Shown here one piece after another: positions 1 through 10,867 of a stretch of DNA of 64,000 nt (positions are counted from its first letter, which is position 1; each line of letters begins with the position of its first letter). Below the pieces are notes generated by a model. It worked only from the letters and a program-made list of their open reading frames with translations, had not been told where the DNA came from and made no database searches. Location: the NCBI RefSeq assembly GCF_013368755.1, contig NC_049564.1:1062001-1126000 (forward strand), in the 5' to 3' direction. The translations under genes and the position numbers were made by a program. Source of the stretch: Talaromyces rugulosus (lineage: Eukaryota; Ascomycota; Eurotiomycetes; Eurotiales; Trichocomaceae).

Positions 1-172
1 AGCGCGTCCATCTCCACCTCAACGCAGCACATCACATCTCAACACACCACACCACACACCACAACACAACACAGCGCCCCCGCTCATAATTTCGAAGACT
101 TCAAAATCTTCACCATAACTATCCCTCCGACCGCGGAATAATCACCCCGCTACCCTTAACTTACCATGCAAT

Positions 173-1812
173 TTGGTGCACGCTTCCTCTGACGATCGCC
201 TGGACCCACGGTCCGATTGTATCTACCAGCCCGCGTTCTCGCCTAGACGGAGGAGCTTGAGGAGCTCACCTCCCTGCAAAGTCGAAGGATCCCTCCCTTC
301 CCATAAACCATCCCTCCTGGATTCATCAGGCGCCTTCGGTGGCCGATTCTGGTCCTTGGAAACACCCATCGCCAACCTCGAAGCCACCACCGCCGCTCCC
401 GCCAGTTTGACGGCAGCATCATCGTTCATTGATTCCGACTATCTGCGCAGTACCCAAGTCGACCATCAACAGCCCGGCAACCTGGCGGCTCTTGCAATCC
501 CCCCACCCGGAATGGGTACGGCGCTTGATGCGCTAAACACTGCACCGCAGCCTCTGACTGCGCGCCGCCCAGCGGCCTCCAATCTGCCCGTATTCGAACT
601 TCCTCCACCGACCAACTTTGGTCATATGAGTGCCACCTCCAAATTCCCTACTCTTTCGCCTGTGAATGCGCTCTCCAACGTCAGTAACCTACTCACGCCT
701 CCTTCGAACCATTCTACCGAAGGCACCAACCACAACATCTCGGCCTCCTACTCAACCGCCGGCCCTGACATTCCGGCCTACTCAAACCTGTGGCCGAACC
801 AAAACTCCTACAGCTACGCTGCTCCTTCGCACACTTCCTGGGGTCCCAATTCCTCTACTCTCTACTCCACCCAGCGAGGCGCCATCTCACCCGGAGCAGC
901 ATCTCTAGGTCGAAGTAGTGTCACACTTCCATCGTCAAACCCAGAAGGCATGTCGCAGCAGTACGATCTCAACCATCTGCCCCATCCTTTCCACCAACAA
1001 TCTATCCCCGTTTCATCACCACAGGGGCAGCATCAGCAGCAGGCGGCGATGATGTCCAACAGTATACCCACGACATCAACTGCCCAGTCCCATGCCATGA
1101 TCTCCGGGGATCCTTATTCGAAATCCGCCGGGGCGCAGATGTACAGCCCATCTCAGTCTGTGGCGACCCACCCTAGCGCCTATCCTCCGCCTTCTTACGG
1201 AACTTCGGCCCAGAGCGGCCTGGGTATTCATGCCCGGATGCCATCTCTGCAGTCGCCGCCCATTCAACAGCCCCAACTTGGATACAACCGAGCACCGTGG
1301 CCGTCATACTCGCTCCCTGCCATGAATGGGCCAATTATGACAAATGTACACAATCCCAATGGCCATATGTCTGTGATGGGCAACATGCCCCAAGGGCTTA
1401 TGCCCAATTTCACCAGCGGTCATCTGGCTAGTATGCAACACATGTACGGAGGACACGCGTCGCACCACCCCGGCCACGGCCAGCCACCCCCCCCGAATGA
1501 TCGACCATTCAAATGCGATCAATGTCCTCAAAGTTTCAACCGCAACCATGATCTTAAGCGGCACAAGCGCATCCATCTGTCGGTCAAGCCTTTTCCATGC
1601 ACGCATTGCGAAAAGAGTTTTTCTCGCAAGGACGCTTTGAAGGTGTGTTTTCTCTTTTCTGCTTTTTTGAACTCTTTTACTGACTATTTTAGCGGCATTT
1701 ACTGGTCAAGGGATGTGGGAAGAACACGGATAGTGGTAACAAGGATGAGGAGGGCCTAACCAAGACAGAATCACACAGCGACAGGGCCAGTCCGTTGTCG
1801 AATGGGATCTAA
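173..1812 (+). CDS. C2H2 zinc-finger transcription factor, start unresolved
   Basis: The protein has a long Pro/Ser/Gln/Asn-rich region followed by two C2H2 fingers (CDQCPQSFNRNHDLKRHKRIH, then CTHCEKSFSRKDALKRH) close to the C-terminus. This layout resembles fungal Azf1-like nuclear regulators. A 50-base intron at 1643-1692 splits the second finger; splicing restores its second His and the tail RHLLVKGCGK, with stop at 1810-1812. The frame is open from 143 but has no ATG before 512. The only upstream ATG (166) is in another frame and reads 8 codons to a stop. Either a small 5' intron is unseen (for example donor 176, acceptor 281), or translation starts at 512. The fingers are certain; the N-terminus is not. 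Target genes cannot be inferred. Confidence 0.8.
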
Positions 1813-2268
1813 AATCGCATCTAAGTCGTATTTACAGAAATATTCGGCTTTTTTTTTTAAATTTTTCTTATGCAATGGTCGTTTTGAGCAAGGTGTCGGA
1901 TGGTCTCTTTTTTGCTTCATTTTTGATTTTAGGGGGTTTTGTCTTTTTTTGTATGTATGCATGTTTTGGCTATATGGACTCGACGGGCAACGAATTCAAT
2001 GTTTCTATTGTCAGCTTGTCTGATTGCTTGGATGTCGTTGCACCTGTATGGATATGTGACTTGCATTATATGTATGGTAATTATGCATCATGACTTGAAT
2101 AGTATTATACCTGGTTTCAACCGTTCTTACAGCATGTCTACACAAATGGAAGGCGTTACTAACATTTCAAGACCCGCAGCAGCATAACAGATCAGCATTA
2201 AGGTATTATCAAATTCCGAGTATTTGCTTACTTTCTATCAATATACTCATAAACTGAAACCAAAACCC
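1813..2268. other. 3' intergenic, tail-to-tail
   Basis: AT-rich spacer between two convergent genes. It holds T-rich tracts consistent with 3' UTRs and no supportable gene. Confidence 0.5.
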
Positions 2269-3658
2269 TTAATATGACCTAGGCAATCCCAATACTCGTT
2301 CACCAATATAGTTGCAAATCATTTCGCGACTGACCGGAGCAATCCTTGGGATAAACACCTCCCGGAGATATCTCTCTACATGATATTCCTTTGCATAACC
2401 CATGCCACCATGCGTCATGACCGCCCTCTCACACGACTCAAAGGCAGCCTCAGCGGCAAGATATTTTGCAGCATTGGCATACTCGCCCGCAGCATAGCCC
2501 TGGTCGTACATGCGTGCTGCATGGTATAGCATCAACCGTGCTGCTTCCAGTTTCATCCAACTATCTGCGAGTGGATGCTGAATTGCCTGATTTTTCCCAA
2601 TGGCGCGGCCAAACACTATTCTCTCGCCTGCGTAGATAGCTGCCTTGCGTAATGCCGCATAGCCTAGACCCAATGCTTCAGCGCCGATAAGGATACGCTC
2701 TGCATTCATCCCGTGCATAATCATTTTGAAGCCTTCGTTTTCTTTTCCAACCATGTCGCTGGCCGGTACGCGCCAGTCGTCGAAAAACAGGGTATTGGTA
2801 TCCACAGCAGCACGGCCCATTTTGGGAATCTCGGTGATTTCAACCACGGATGGGTTTATATCGGTGTAGAAGAGGGATAGGCCCTGGGATGGCTTTTGGA
2901 CTTGATCCAGCGGGGTGGTGCGGACAAGAATGAGTATCTTTTGCGCGTTTTGGGCCGTGGAAATCCAGATCTTTTGACCGGATAGGATATACTCATGGTC
3001 TCCATTCTTTTTGGCTTGTGATTGCAGTTTCAACGTGTCAAGGCCGGTATTTGGCTCAGTGACGCCGAAGCAAGCCCTCTCTTTCCCTGCAACCAGAGGC
3101 TCCAACCAGCGCTTCTTTTGTTCATCTGTGCCGAATTTGACCACTGGCTCAAGACCAAAGATGTTCATATGCACTGCCGAAGCAGCCGTCATCCCTCCAC
3201 CAGATTCGGAGATTGTTTGCATCATCACCGCTGCCTCGGCGATACCCAACTCTGATCCGCCATACTGCTGTGGCATACAGATTCCCAGCCACCCATCTTG
3301 GGCTAGGGTTCTGTGGAATTCGGCTGGGAATTTTTTGATTTCTTCTTGTTTGAGCCAGTATTCGTCGGTGTATTGGCTGCATATTTTGGAAATTGCATCG
3401 CGGACGGTGCGTTGCGAGTCTGTTAGGTCTACATCGTTGTTTTGAAGATATTCGGTTGCGCGGGCGTGGATATGTCGTGCGCTGTTTCTTCCTTGTCTTT
3501 CAAGGGGGTGAGAAGAGCATAGTATAGAGCGGTTTCTCAACACGGATCCTAATCGAGATGATCTTTGCTAAAAATGAAGTGTTAATTTTCATCTTTCATC
3601 TTTTATTAATTCATAAGGGTCAAGGACGAACAGTGAAACTTTGCACTAGAGCCGCCAT
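2269..3658 (-). CDS. Acyl-CoA dehydrogenase, probably mitochondrial
   Basis: Flavoprotein of the acyl-CoA dehydrogenase family, which forms the alpha,beta double bond in acyl-CoA and passes electrons to ETF. Visible landmarks are the N-terminal helical domain, the FAD/substrate segment CFGVTEPNTGLD, KIWISTAQNA, and the C-terminal FGRAIGKNQAIQHPLAD and MTHGGMGYAKE. The usual C-terminal catalytic Glu (YEGTSE motif) is replaced by IAPVSREM; a Glu in NAERILIGAEA lies where isovaleryl- and long-chain enzymes keep theirs. The main exon is 2269-3567 and has no ATG near its 5' end. A tentative first exon 3632-3658 (ATG at 3658) joins in phase and adds an Arg/Ser-rich presequence, about 441 residues in all. 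It is transcribed divergently from the CoA-transferase, which suggests a functional pair. Confidence 0.85.
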
Positions 3659-3795
3659 TTTATTTTTTAAAATGGATACTTTAAATCAGCTTGCTAGTCA
3701 GACTACCCAAGTTGATCGCTTTTAAACCCCACTTGTTAATAACTAAGCACATGCATTGATTTATGCTTGAAAACGGTATGTTCGTTTTTATGCCT

Positions 3796-3811
3796 CGGGC
3801 CAAATCCGATG
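3796..3811 (+). promoter_or_regulatory. Candidate Zn2Cys6 site, CGG-N7-CCGATG
   Basis: CGGGCCAAATCCGATG differs at one base from the copy in the PRISE promoter (10453-10468, minus strand). The paired CGG/CCG layout is typical of binuclear-cluster dimers. Binding is inferred. Confidence 0.5.
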
Positions 3812-4137
3812 GTAGGGAGCTGGAGTTCGGCGCCGAAAGCCCGAACGATAACGAAGTTATCCACTTGTAGCTCAAAAAAAAAAAAAAAAACAAGTGAGCA
3901 GGATGATGGAATTAATTAATTGAAAAGTCCGAAACTCCGTGTTTTACTGTCTTGTTGATAGCCGTCTTGCTTCGGCAATGCGTTCTAGTAGATATATACC
4001 TACCGACCTCGGATCAGAATATCATCTCTGGGGTAAATCAAGCCGAGAGCATTAATGTTTTATCCAACTTGCTTAATAAGTGTATTAAATATGTATAATA
4101 TCTGTTTTATAGTATTGCAGATAACTGCTATGGCTGT

Positions 4138-4155
4138 CGGGATGGGAGTCCGATG
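4138..4155 (+). promoter_or_regulatory. Candidate Zn2Cys6 site, CGG-N9-CCGATG
   Basis: CGGGATGGGAGTCCGATG, 115 bases before the CoA-transferase start and in the gene's sense orientation, as in the other cluster promoters. Confidence 0.5.
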
Positions 4156-4269
4156 CTCATGAGAAGCGGCCGACCAGTGTCCATCATTTCAAGATATTAT
4201 TAATGCTCCAACATAATACAGTTTCTGAATTGCTCGCTACTCCAGATTAATCTAAACCTTTTTTTCACT

Positions 4270-5933
4270 ATGAATTATCTAATTTCAATCATCCCAAGGC
4301 GGTCTTCACGAGTTGCATCGTCTTTGACTTTTCGATCCTGTATTCTGTTGACTACCAGTCCTACCCGCGCAAATCATACGCATGCTCAACAGAACAGAAA
4401 TTCTGGCCCTCTTGAAGGGGTGAAAATTCTTGATCTGACGAGGGTTCTAGCTGTAAGAAGAAACCCCCTCAAAAGAATGACTTTGGATGATTTTGTTCTG
4501 ATTATTCTTTAAAATAGGGCCCGTTTTGTACTCAGATTCTTGCAGATTACGGAGCAGATGTAGTAAAAGTCGAGCATCCACAGGGCGGGGTAAGTTGGAT
4601 CTATCCAAATCCGCTACATCAGAACTACAGAAACTCCTTTCGCTTACAGGTTATGTTAGGATGATACCCGACTCTGGCGAGAAGCAGGCGAGGAGACTAT
4701 CTGGAAGCCAGAAGCGGGTAATACGTCCATCTATTTCAACACTATCAACAGAAACAAGCGATCAATTGGGCTCAATTTAAAGAGTGAAAAGGGTAGAGAA
4801 ATCATCCTGGAATTGACACGCAAGGCCGACGTGGTGTAAGTCTTTTCCCCCTCCTTCCTTCGAAGCCTCTCCACACGCCTTGTTAATACTTAATGGCTTT
4901 GAACAGCGTAGAAAACTTTATACCCGGGAAACTGGACAAGTTAGGGCTTGGATATGATGTACTGAAAACAGTCAATCCGTCTATTATCTTGGCGAGCATT
5001 TCCGGTATGCCCTTTTTTCCATTTGGTTCAATGTTATGATGCTGATTCCTCAGGCTACGGAGCCGACGGTCCATTTGCCCAGCGTGCAGGATACGACGTA
5101 ATCGGGGCAGCCGAGGGTGGCCTGCTTCACATCACCGGCGAACCAGACGGCCCTCCCACCAAGCCCGGTGTTGGGTTAATGGACATGTGTACGGGTCTAT
5201 ACCTCCACGGTGCTATTGTATCGGCATTGCTTTCTCGCGAACGGACAGGGTTTGGGCAAAAGATCGACACCTCGCTGTTCGAAACGACAATTTCGATTCT
5301 CGCGAATGTGGGCATGTCGTGGATCAACATGGGTAAAGAGGCGCAACGCTGGGGTACGGCGCATCCAACAATTGTTCCGTACGAAGCATTCAAGACAAAG
5401 GATACGTTCCTTGTTGTTGGCGCGGTGAATAATAGACAATTCAAGAACTTATGTGAACGATTGGGGAATAAGGATTTGGCAAATGACTCTCGGTTTATTG
5501 ATAACAACGCCAGAATCCAGAACCGGAAGGATTTGAAGCGAATATTTGACGAATTGTTTATGACGAGAACAACGCAAGAATGGGAAAGTGCTTTTGAAGG
5601 AAGTGGTATGCCCTATGGGCCGATAAACACATTAGAGCAGGTTTTTTCGCATCCTCAGGCTCTTGCCAGGGACATGGTGCAAACTGTAGAGCAAAATGCG
5701 GCAGTGTCAGGGAAAGTCAAAGTCCTCGGTAAGTATTTTCTCCATTGCCTTTTTTTATTGTTTTTGTCTTTGCTGCTAACCATGCACTAGGCATGCCAGT
5801 CAAGTTCAGTCAGTCGAAGCCATCTATCAGAGACGGCCCGCCATCTCTAGGGCAACACACAGAGGAAGTACTACAAGAACTAGGGCTATCTCCGGAAGCT
5901 ATTTTACAGCTACGCAAGGCTGATGTTATTTAA
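4270..5933 (+). CDS. Family III (CaiB/BaiF) CoA-transferase, SUGCT-like
   Basis: About 448 residues in six exons: 4270-4452, 4518-4589, 4660-4835, 4907-5004, 5054-5728, 5791-5933. It follows human SUGCT (succinate/hydroxymethylglutarate CoA-transferase) through ILDLTRVLAGPF, LADYGADVVKVE, a DDTR segment, NRNKRSIGLNLK, VENFIPGKLDKLGLGYD, AQRAGYDV, RWGTAHPTIVPYEAFKT, SGMPYGPINT and LGQHTEEVL. The family moves CoA between carboxylic acids through an aspartyl-CoA intermediate; SUGCT acts on dicarboxylates such as glutarate. The first 40 residues are Arg/Ser-rich and lack acidic residues, so mitochondrial import is likely. Next to the acyl-CoA dehydrogenase it probably activates the acid that the dehydrogenase then oxidises. 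The exact acid is unknown. Confidence 0.92.
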
Positions 5934-6047
5934 TATATACGCATAAAAGATCTACGCGTCAGCATCTTGAATGATTTTGATGTCCATATTAAACTATATA
6001 TATATACAAATACAAATGTGTTGCTCTCCTAAAGAATTGACGATTCA

Positions 6048-8276
6048 TTACCTTCCGAACCACTCTTGTGAGAAGCCTAACATGACTTCATTAGTCTGTG
6101 GCGGTCCGCTAGTGTTGATAGTATCTTGCATTTCTTGAAATATCTGTTGAAAATCAACAATTGGATCAAAAGCTGAAAAAGAGTCGTTTCCATATTGATC
6201 TGGATGCATCGCCGCGTCGGGAAACCCTGGTGAAGGAAGTGTTTGAGGTGTCAAACGCCGACCGTTCACTGTAGGTTGTCGCACGCCTCCATTTTCAAAA
6301 GTCACCGATGTAGACTCTGCGTTCGTCTGGTTATTGCCAGACACTGGAATGGTTCTTTGATGGAAGCTTGTTGATGCAACAAGCTCCTTCAAAGCGCTCA
6401 TGCTCAACCGATTGAAAATATCACACGAGCCCCGCGCATCATCCCATCTCTCACAGATTGCTGTTAGGATATTGGAACAGTCGCGAACATCGGACACGAC
6501 GTCAAAAAAGGACGGTAAAAAGGCCATTATGCCCCGTTTTCGCCTCTGTGCACAGCAGCCGACGCTGTACGTATTGGCCAGACCGGCCATGAAAATCGTA
6601 TATAGGCAAACCCACGAATAATTCAAATGCCGGTCCCGTAAAAGTTCGTAGTAATGAGATAATACGAGACGAGACGAATTCCAAATCATTTGTGGTACGT
6701 CATCCATATCTTCATATGATTCGAGGCCTTCTGTTGCTGGAAAGGTTGCAGATGGCCGGAAGAGTAGGAGACAGCCACTATGGTATAAAGCCTGATACCA
6801 ACTCGGATGCAGATAGGAGGATGTGGTGGCAGAAAGGTTATCTTTTGGAGGCAAATTGAGAAGAGAGATGTTGCTTTGCCATAGTTGAAGCTCATTGAAT
6901 ATCTCCCTTCTGATTGCTTGTCGTTCATGCATGGGAAGTGCTTGTATCGACTGACTAGTATACATGGATCGATGTATTTTGGATTGAATCTTGCGTAGCA
7001 GGATGTGCATCACAAATGGAGATGTTGTGTTCGAAGGAGAAAGCGGCATATCCCTAGAGGCTCGATCAAGAGCTTCATCATCCGCTACAGATGGTAACTG
7101 CACTTGGATATCATCATCGTGAAGAGCAAGGGGCCGTCCGAGAGAGATGCTCACAATTCTGCTTTTTTGTTTAGAAGAGTAACTTTCAATTCATGCCCAA
7201 AGGACTCACCTTTCCAAATTGTGATAACACCAAAAGCATCGGCGTTGCATCTCTACTTGCACCGACGCAGGTATGGGACCAGTGATATGTAGCTGACATC
7301 TCATTAAATCCTTCGAAATTTTGTGATGCAAGCCGATTTCCACACATAAACGAGTTGCTTTACCAAGAGTCTCCCACATTTCACGGGAAGTATCGCGCAG
7401 ACTAGCGTGGATTCCGTATATGCAATATAATAATAACGCTTGTAATGATCGTATATCGCGTAGGCTCGACACCTCATTCAAACGTGTCAATGCCCTGGCG
7501 GAATGAGACTCTACGTCGCGGTAACTCCATTCAACTCTTTTTGATGGAACCGAACCCAAAGCCAAAACAATATCGAAGGCGAAGGCGCATGCAGAATTCT
7601 GCTGATAGAAATCCGGATCGGAATATATCTGGTGCACCATTTGCATGAATCCGGGCCGATAGAGCAGCGGAAATATCATATGCCAATGGGCAAAGTATGA
7701 ATTGATCAACGGCATTGCCACTTCCCTGTCTACAAGCTTTGCAGTCTGAGGAATAGAAGGGAACGCGACTCTATCAACAATGCGATAGCTATCTGTGACT
7801 CGCCCGAATAAGCCACTCGTAGCGTGGGAAGAATCAACAACCCGTTCAACGACATCGACAAAATCTACGCCGTTGCTAGAACCGAGATAGCGGGCTTCTT
7901 CACTGGGAGTTTGTTGAACAGAACTTGCTGATTGTTCTGGCGACTGCTGCACTTCGACATTATGAGATTCCGTTACATCCTGTTGATCCGGCGTGGGTTG
8001 GCGGCCGTTGGGCCCCAATTGATGCGACCGGAAGGTCTCGTCTAATATATCAAAGGGTTCTGTCTGTGAAGACGCCCTTCCTCTGAGTCGCTCGTTCTCA
8101 TTCTCCAACTCTTTTAGCCGCAGCTCAACCGACTTCAGATGCTCCTGCTGCAGCTGTCGATCTCGACGTTTATTAGGGTAATGGCACAGGGATCGGCTTT
8201 TAATGCACGAGCCACATTCTGGTAGGCGGCGGTCGCACTTTGTCTTCCGCGAGTAACAGCGCTCGCACGCGTGCAT
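6048..8276 (-). CDS. Zn2Cys6 transcription factor with fungal-specific domain
   Basis: About 725 residues in two exons (7210-8276, 6048-7158). The six-cysteine cluster starts almost at the N-terminus (CERCYSRKTKCDRRLPECGSC, then C in SLCHYP) and is followed by a coiled coil (VELRLKELENENERLR), the usual dimerisation element. The middle region (about residues 180-500) carries the fungal-specific transcription factor domain: INSYFAHWHMIFPLLYRPGF, a GLHHK segment, RRCFWCYHNLER and SISLGRPLALHDDDI. The ATG at 8276 is chosen because it directly precedes the first cysteine; nothing upstream continues the frame convincingly. Convergent with the CoA-transferase and central in the cluster, it is a strong candidate for the pathway regulator. 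Confidence 0.9.
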
Positions 8277-8761
8277 GACTGACTAACAGAGCCGCGCTTC
8301 AGAGAAGGCCAAGATAAGATCAAAATTGAAGTGAATAGTAGCTTAACAGTGGCTTGTATGACCGAGCCGCGCAAAGCACTCGGTCTGGGACGGTGGAAAG
8401 GAGGCCTATATATCGTATTTGGCGAGAACCAAGAAGAATAGAGTTATCAATTGATGTTGACGAGGCAAAAGAAGCTCTCCGCATTTCCCAGAGGCACGTG
8501 ACAAAACTGGAGAAAAGCGGGGTGAACCATTACAAGTTACTAATACTTTAATTGGCTAGATGTAATTCAAATTTCTTGTGATAAAAACCGAGAAATACTG
8601 TTTACTGCTGGCCATGTTTAGTATTCTCTAATAATATGCTTCATAAAATACAGCTGCAATTTATTCACATTGCCGGGTATGGAAATATCAACCCTAGCCC
8701 TAACCCTAAAACGAACTTCCAAATATCGAACCCCCAAATTGTTTCAGTCAGTTCCAGAGAA
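8277..8761. other. Intergenic: regulator promoter and 3' end of the reductase gene
   Basis: 485 bases upstream of the regulator's ATG. It holds the telomere-like repeat at 8692-8709 and no gene. Confidence 0.5.
8692..8709 (+). repeat. Short telomere-like repeat (CCCTAG/CCCTAA)
   Basis: Three tandem units, CCCTAG-CCCTAA-CCCTAA, match the fungal telomere repeat TTAGGG on the other strand. It is too short to be a telomere remnant with certainty. Confidence 0.5.
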
Positions 8762-10267
8762 CTACTCGGAGAACTCTGCTACAGCAGGGGGTGGCACAAC
8801 CTTCAGTCGAGCCAGATCACGGATGGCGTTAAATGAGGTTTCGTACGAGTCTACATTTCCCAAGAAGCCCAATTTCCGTGCTTTTCGCATGCTAAGAGAC
8901 AGTGGCCAGCTGCCGATGACTGCCGAGTCGGTCATGGAAAAAATTTGAGCTCGGCTTTTATCTGTGAACGGATCAAGAACAAGTCCATGTTTCTGGGCAA
9001 GCTCAGTCCATGCGGCTTGGACCTCGGGCCGTCCGGACCATTCGTGTAGGCTGAAGGTGGAATGCGTTGTGCCAAGAGGACCATATCTGTGATAGGATAC
9101 AATGTTAGCTTCACATAGTATGGTATAATAGGAAGTAATAAAAATACCCTCGCGGAGTCTGCACATGTCTCGACACATTGGTGCGGTACTTGGACTGGTC
9201 ATCTTCTGGGGACTTCCATCCAGTTCCATACCAGCTGGCTAGATATGCCCAGAAGCGGCCCCATGTAAAGGGGAGGCCATCCTGAATATTGAAAGCTTCG
9301 TTGGCAGCACCGTCCGTTAAAGCCGCCCATTCTTCAAAATAGGCATTCATCATGGCCGTACTTTGACAGTACTCGCGATCCCAGGCTGCAAAGTCGCCAG
9401 GAAATGCCAGTGGTTGTTTTAAATGCGCCTGAATGGCTCCATATATTGCCAAACCAACCATATGGTTCAGTGCACTGTCACGCACCGCACCTATAATATA
9501 TGACGGACGAACAACATTCCAGCTAGCACCGGTATCCTTGCAATACTGGAAAAGCGCGTCCTCCTGCGGGTAATAGAAGTTTGCTTCTAGAGGAATTCTT
9601 GGGTCAGATTCAAAAGATGGGTTGGTAGCAGGCCCGATGTGGAATCCGTAATGCTTGGCTCCAGTCTGCAACAAGAACCGTTTTGGCTGTAGGTTTGATA
9701 GACGAATCGCACCGATGAAATTTTTCAATAGGGTTGCTGAAATTTCAATGATAAGTCATTCCATATTCTCGAGAATGATTCAAGATAGGTCATTTATCTT
9801 ACAGTTAACCTTAGCCAGTTCATCTGCATCTGACCACATGCCTAAAACCTGGCCCTTTTGTTGAGGCTGCAAATACGCAAAAAAGAAGACGTGATCACTA
9901 TGAAGATGTTTAGAAATTAAAGAACTTTTAAATTTCTGGAACAACCAACTCACACTTTTTGTATCTTTCCTTTTAATTTGTCCGCAATAGACGACTCCTC
10001 TTCAAGAAGATCGACTGGGATATGCTCGACTCTCTTAGCCCCATCTCCCAAATCGTCGAAAAAATTGCTGGGAGGCGTTCGGCGAGATAGACAGTAAATT
10101 TTACTCCATCGTTCTGGAGCTGCAGCAAGGACACGGACCATGTGATAACCGGACATGCCATTGGCACCGGTGACCACAGCAGTCAAATCCGAAAACGATT
10201 CATTTTGGGGATAAGTTGGCAGCCCATGAAATGGGCCTTGAGACTTGACGACCTGAGAGGTAGCCAT
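8762..10267 (-). CDS. PRISE-type NAD(P)-dependent reductase (short-chain dehydrogenase fold)
   Basis: About 440 residues in four exons (9954-10267, 9803-9897, 9148-9736, 8762-9086). The N-terminal Rossmann motif is TGANGMSGYH. The motif QTGAKHYGFHIGP is the signature of the progesterone 5-beta-reductase/iridoid synthase-like (PRISE) group, in which the Tyr/Lys-bearing site reduces activated C=C bonds of enones. Later landmarks are NVVRPSYIIGA and EAFNIQDGLPFTWGRFW, both typical of fungal members. The ATG at 10267 opens a clean first exon. Its promoter carries the cluster motif (10453-10468). In the pathway it would reduce an unsaturated ketone or lactone, or act as a 3-hydroxy dehydrogenase; the sequence alone cannot decide. 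Confidence 0.88.
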
Positions 10268-10867
10268 GGTAAGGTAGGTGGAAGATAATATTTTGCATAC
10301 AAAAAAGCGTCTATCTGGCCAATAATGAGCATGGGCAGTTTATACATGTGGTCATGCATGAAGCACCCCGCACCCGATCGCTGATCTTCGGTTTGCTTCC
10401 CCGCAAAGGATTTCGGCCCCGGGCCCCGGTATGGAGAACTAGCGTCCCCCTCCATCGGATTTGCCCCGAGTCTACTCAATGCTGCTTATGGCTATGAAAG
10501 AAATTATAGACAACCCCTGAAATTGAGACTTCCTGATGAGATGTAAAATTGTCGAACTTGGGTCGCATGACATATTTTCTCAGGTCAAAGTAGGAGATCG
10601 GCAGTCAATAGTTGACTTATAGAATATCGAACAGTTGATCGTTCATGTCTTGGCATTAAATTTTATTGATATCAATTGCTATATCCGAAGTTGTGCTAAT
10701 AGCTAGACTGATTGCAATGAATACTAGTTTATCTATGTAGAAATTAGAACTCGTGACCCTTTTCCTATTAATGTCTAAGCTGTGAGATTACCAATCTAAT
10801 TCCTCAATCACTAAGAAAATTTCTCGTTCGCAATTTTCCTAATTGTGTTTGGTTCCTTCTCGATAAT
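10268..10867. other. Promoter of the PRISE gene and 3' end of the alcohol dehydrogenase gene
   Basis: 600 bases with no gene. A GC-rich block at 10370-10470 within AT-rich surroundings contains the cluster motif on the minus strand. Confidence 0.5.
10453..10468 (-). promoter_or_regulatory. Candidate Zn2Cys6 site, CGG-N7-CCGATG
   Basis: The minus strand reads CGGGGCAAATCCGATG, 186 bases upstream of the PRISE ATG. It matches the copy at 3796-3811 at 15 of 16 bases. Confidence 0.5.

Larger units (their letters stand above)
3659..4269. promoter_or_regulatory. Divergent promoter of acyl-CoA dehydrogenase and CoA-transferase
   Basis: 611 bases between two divergent starts. It contains two copies of the cluster motif: CGGGCCAAATCCGATG at 3796-3811 (CGG-N7-CCG) and CGGGATGGGAGTCCGATG at 4138-4155 (CGG-N9-CCG). 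The second copy lies 115 bases upstream of the CoA-transferase ATG. Confidence 0.55.
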
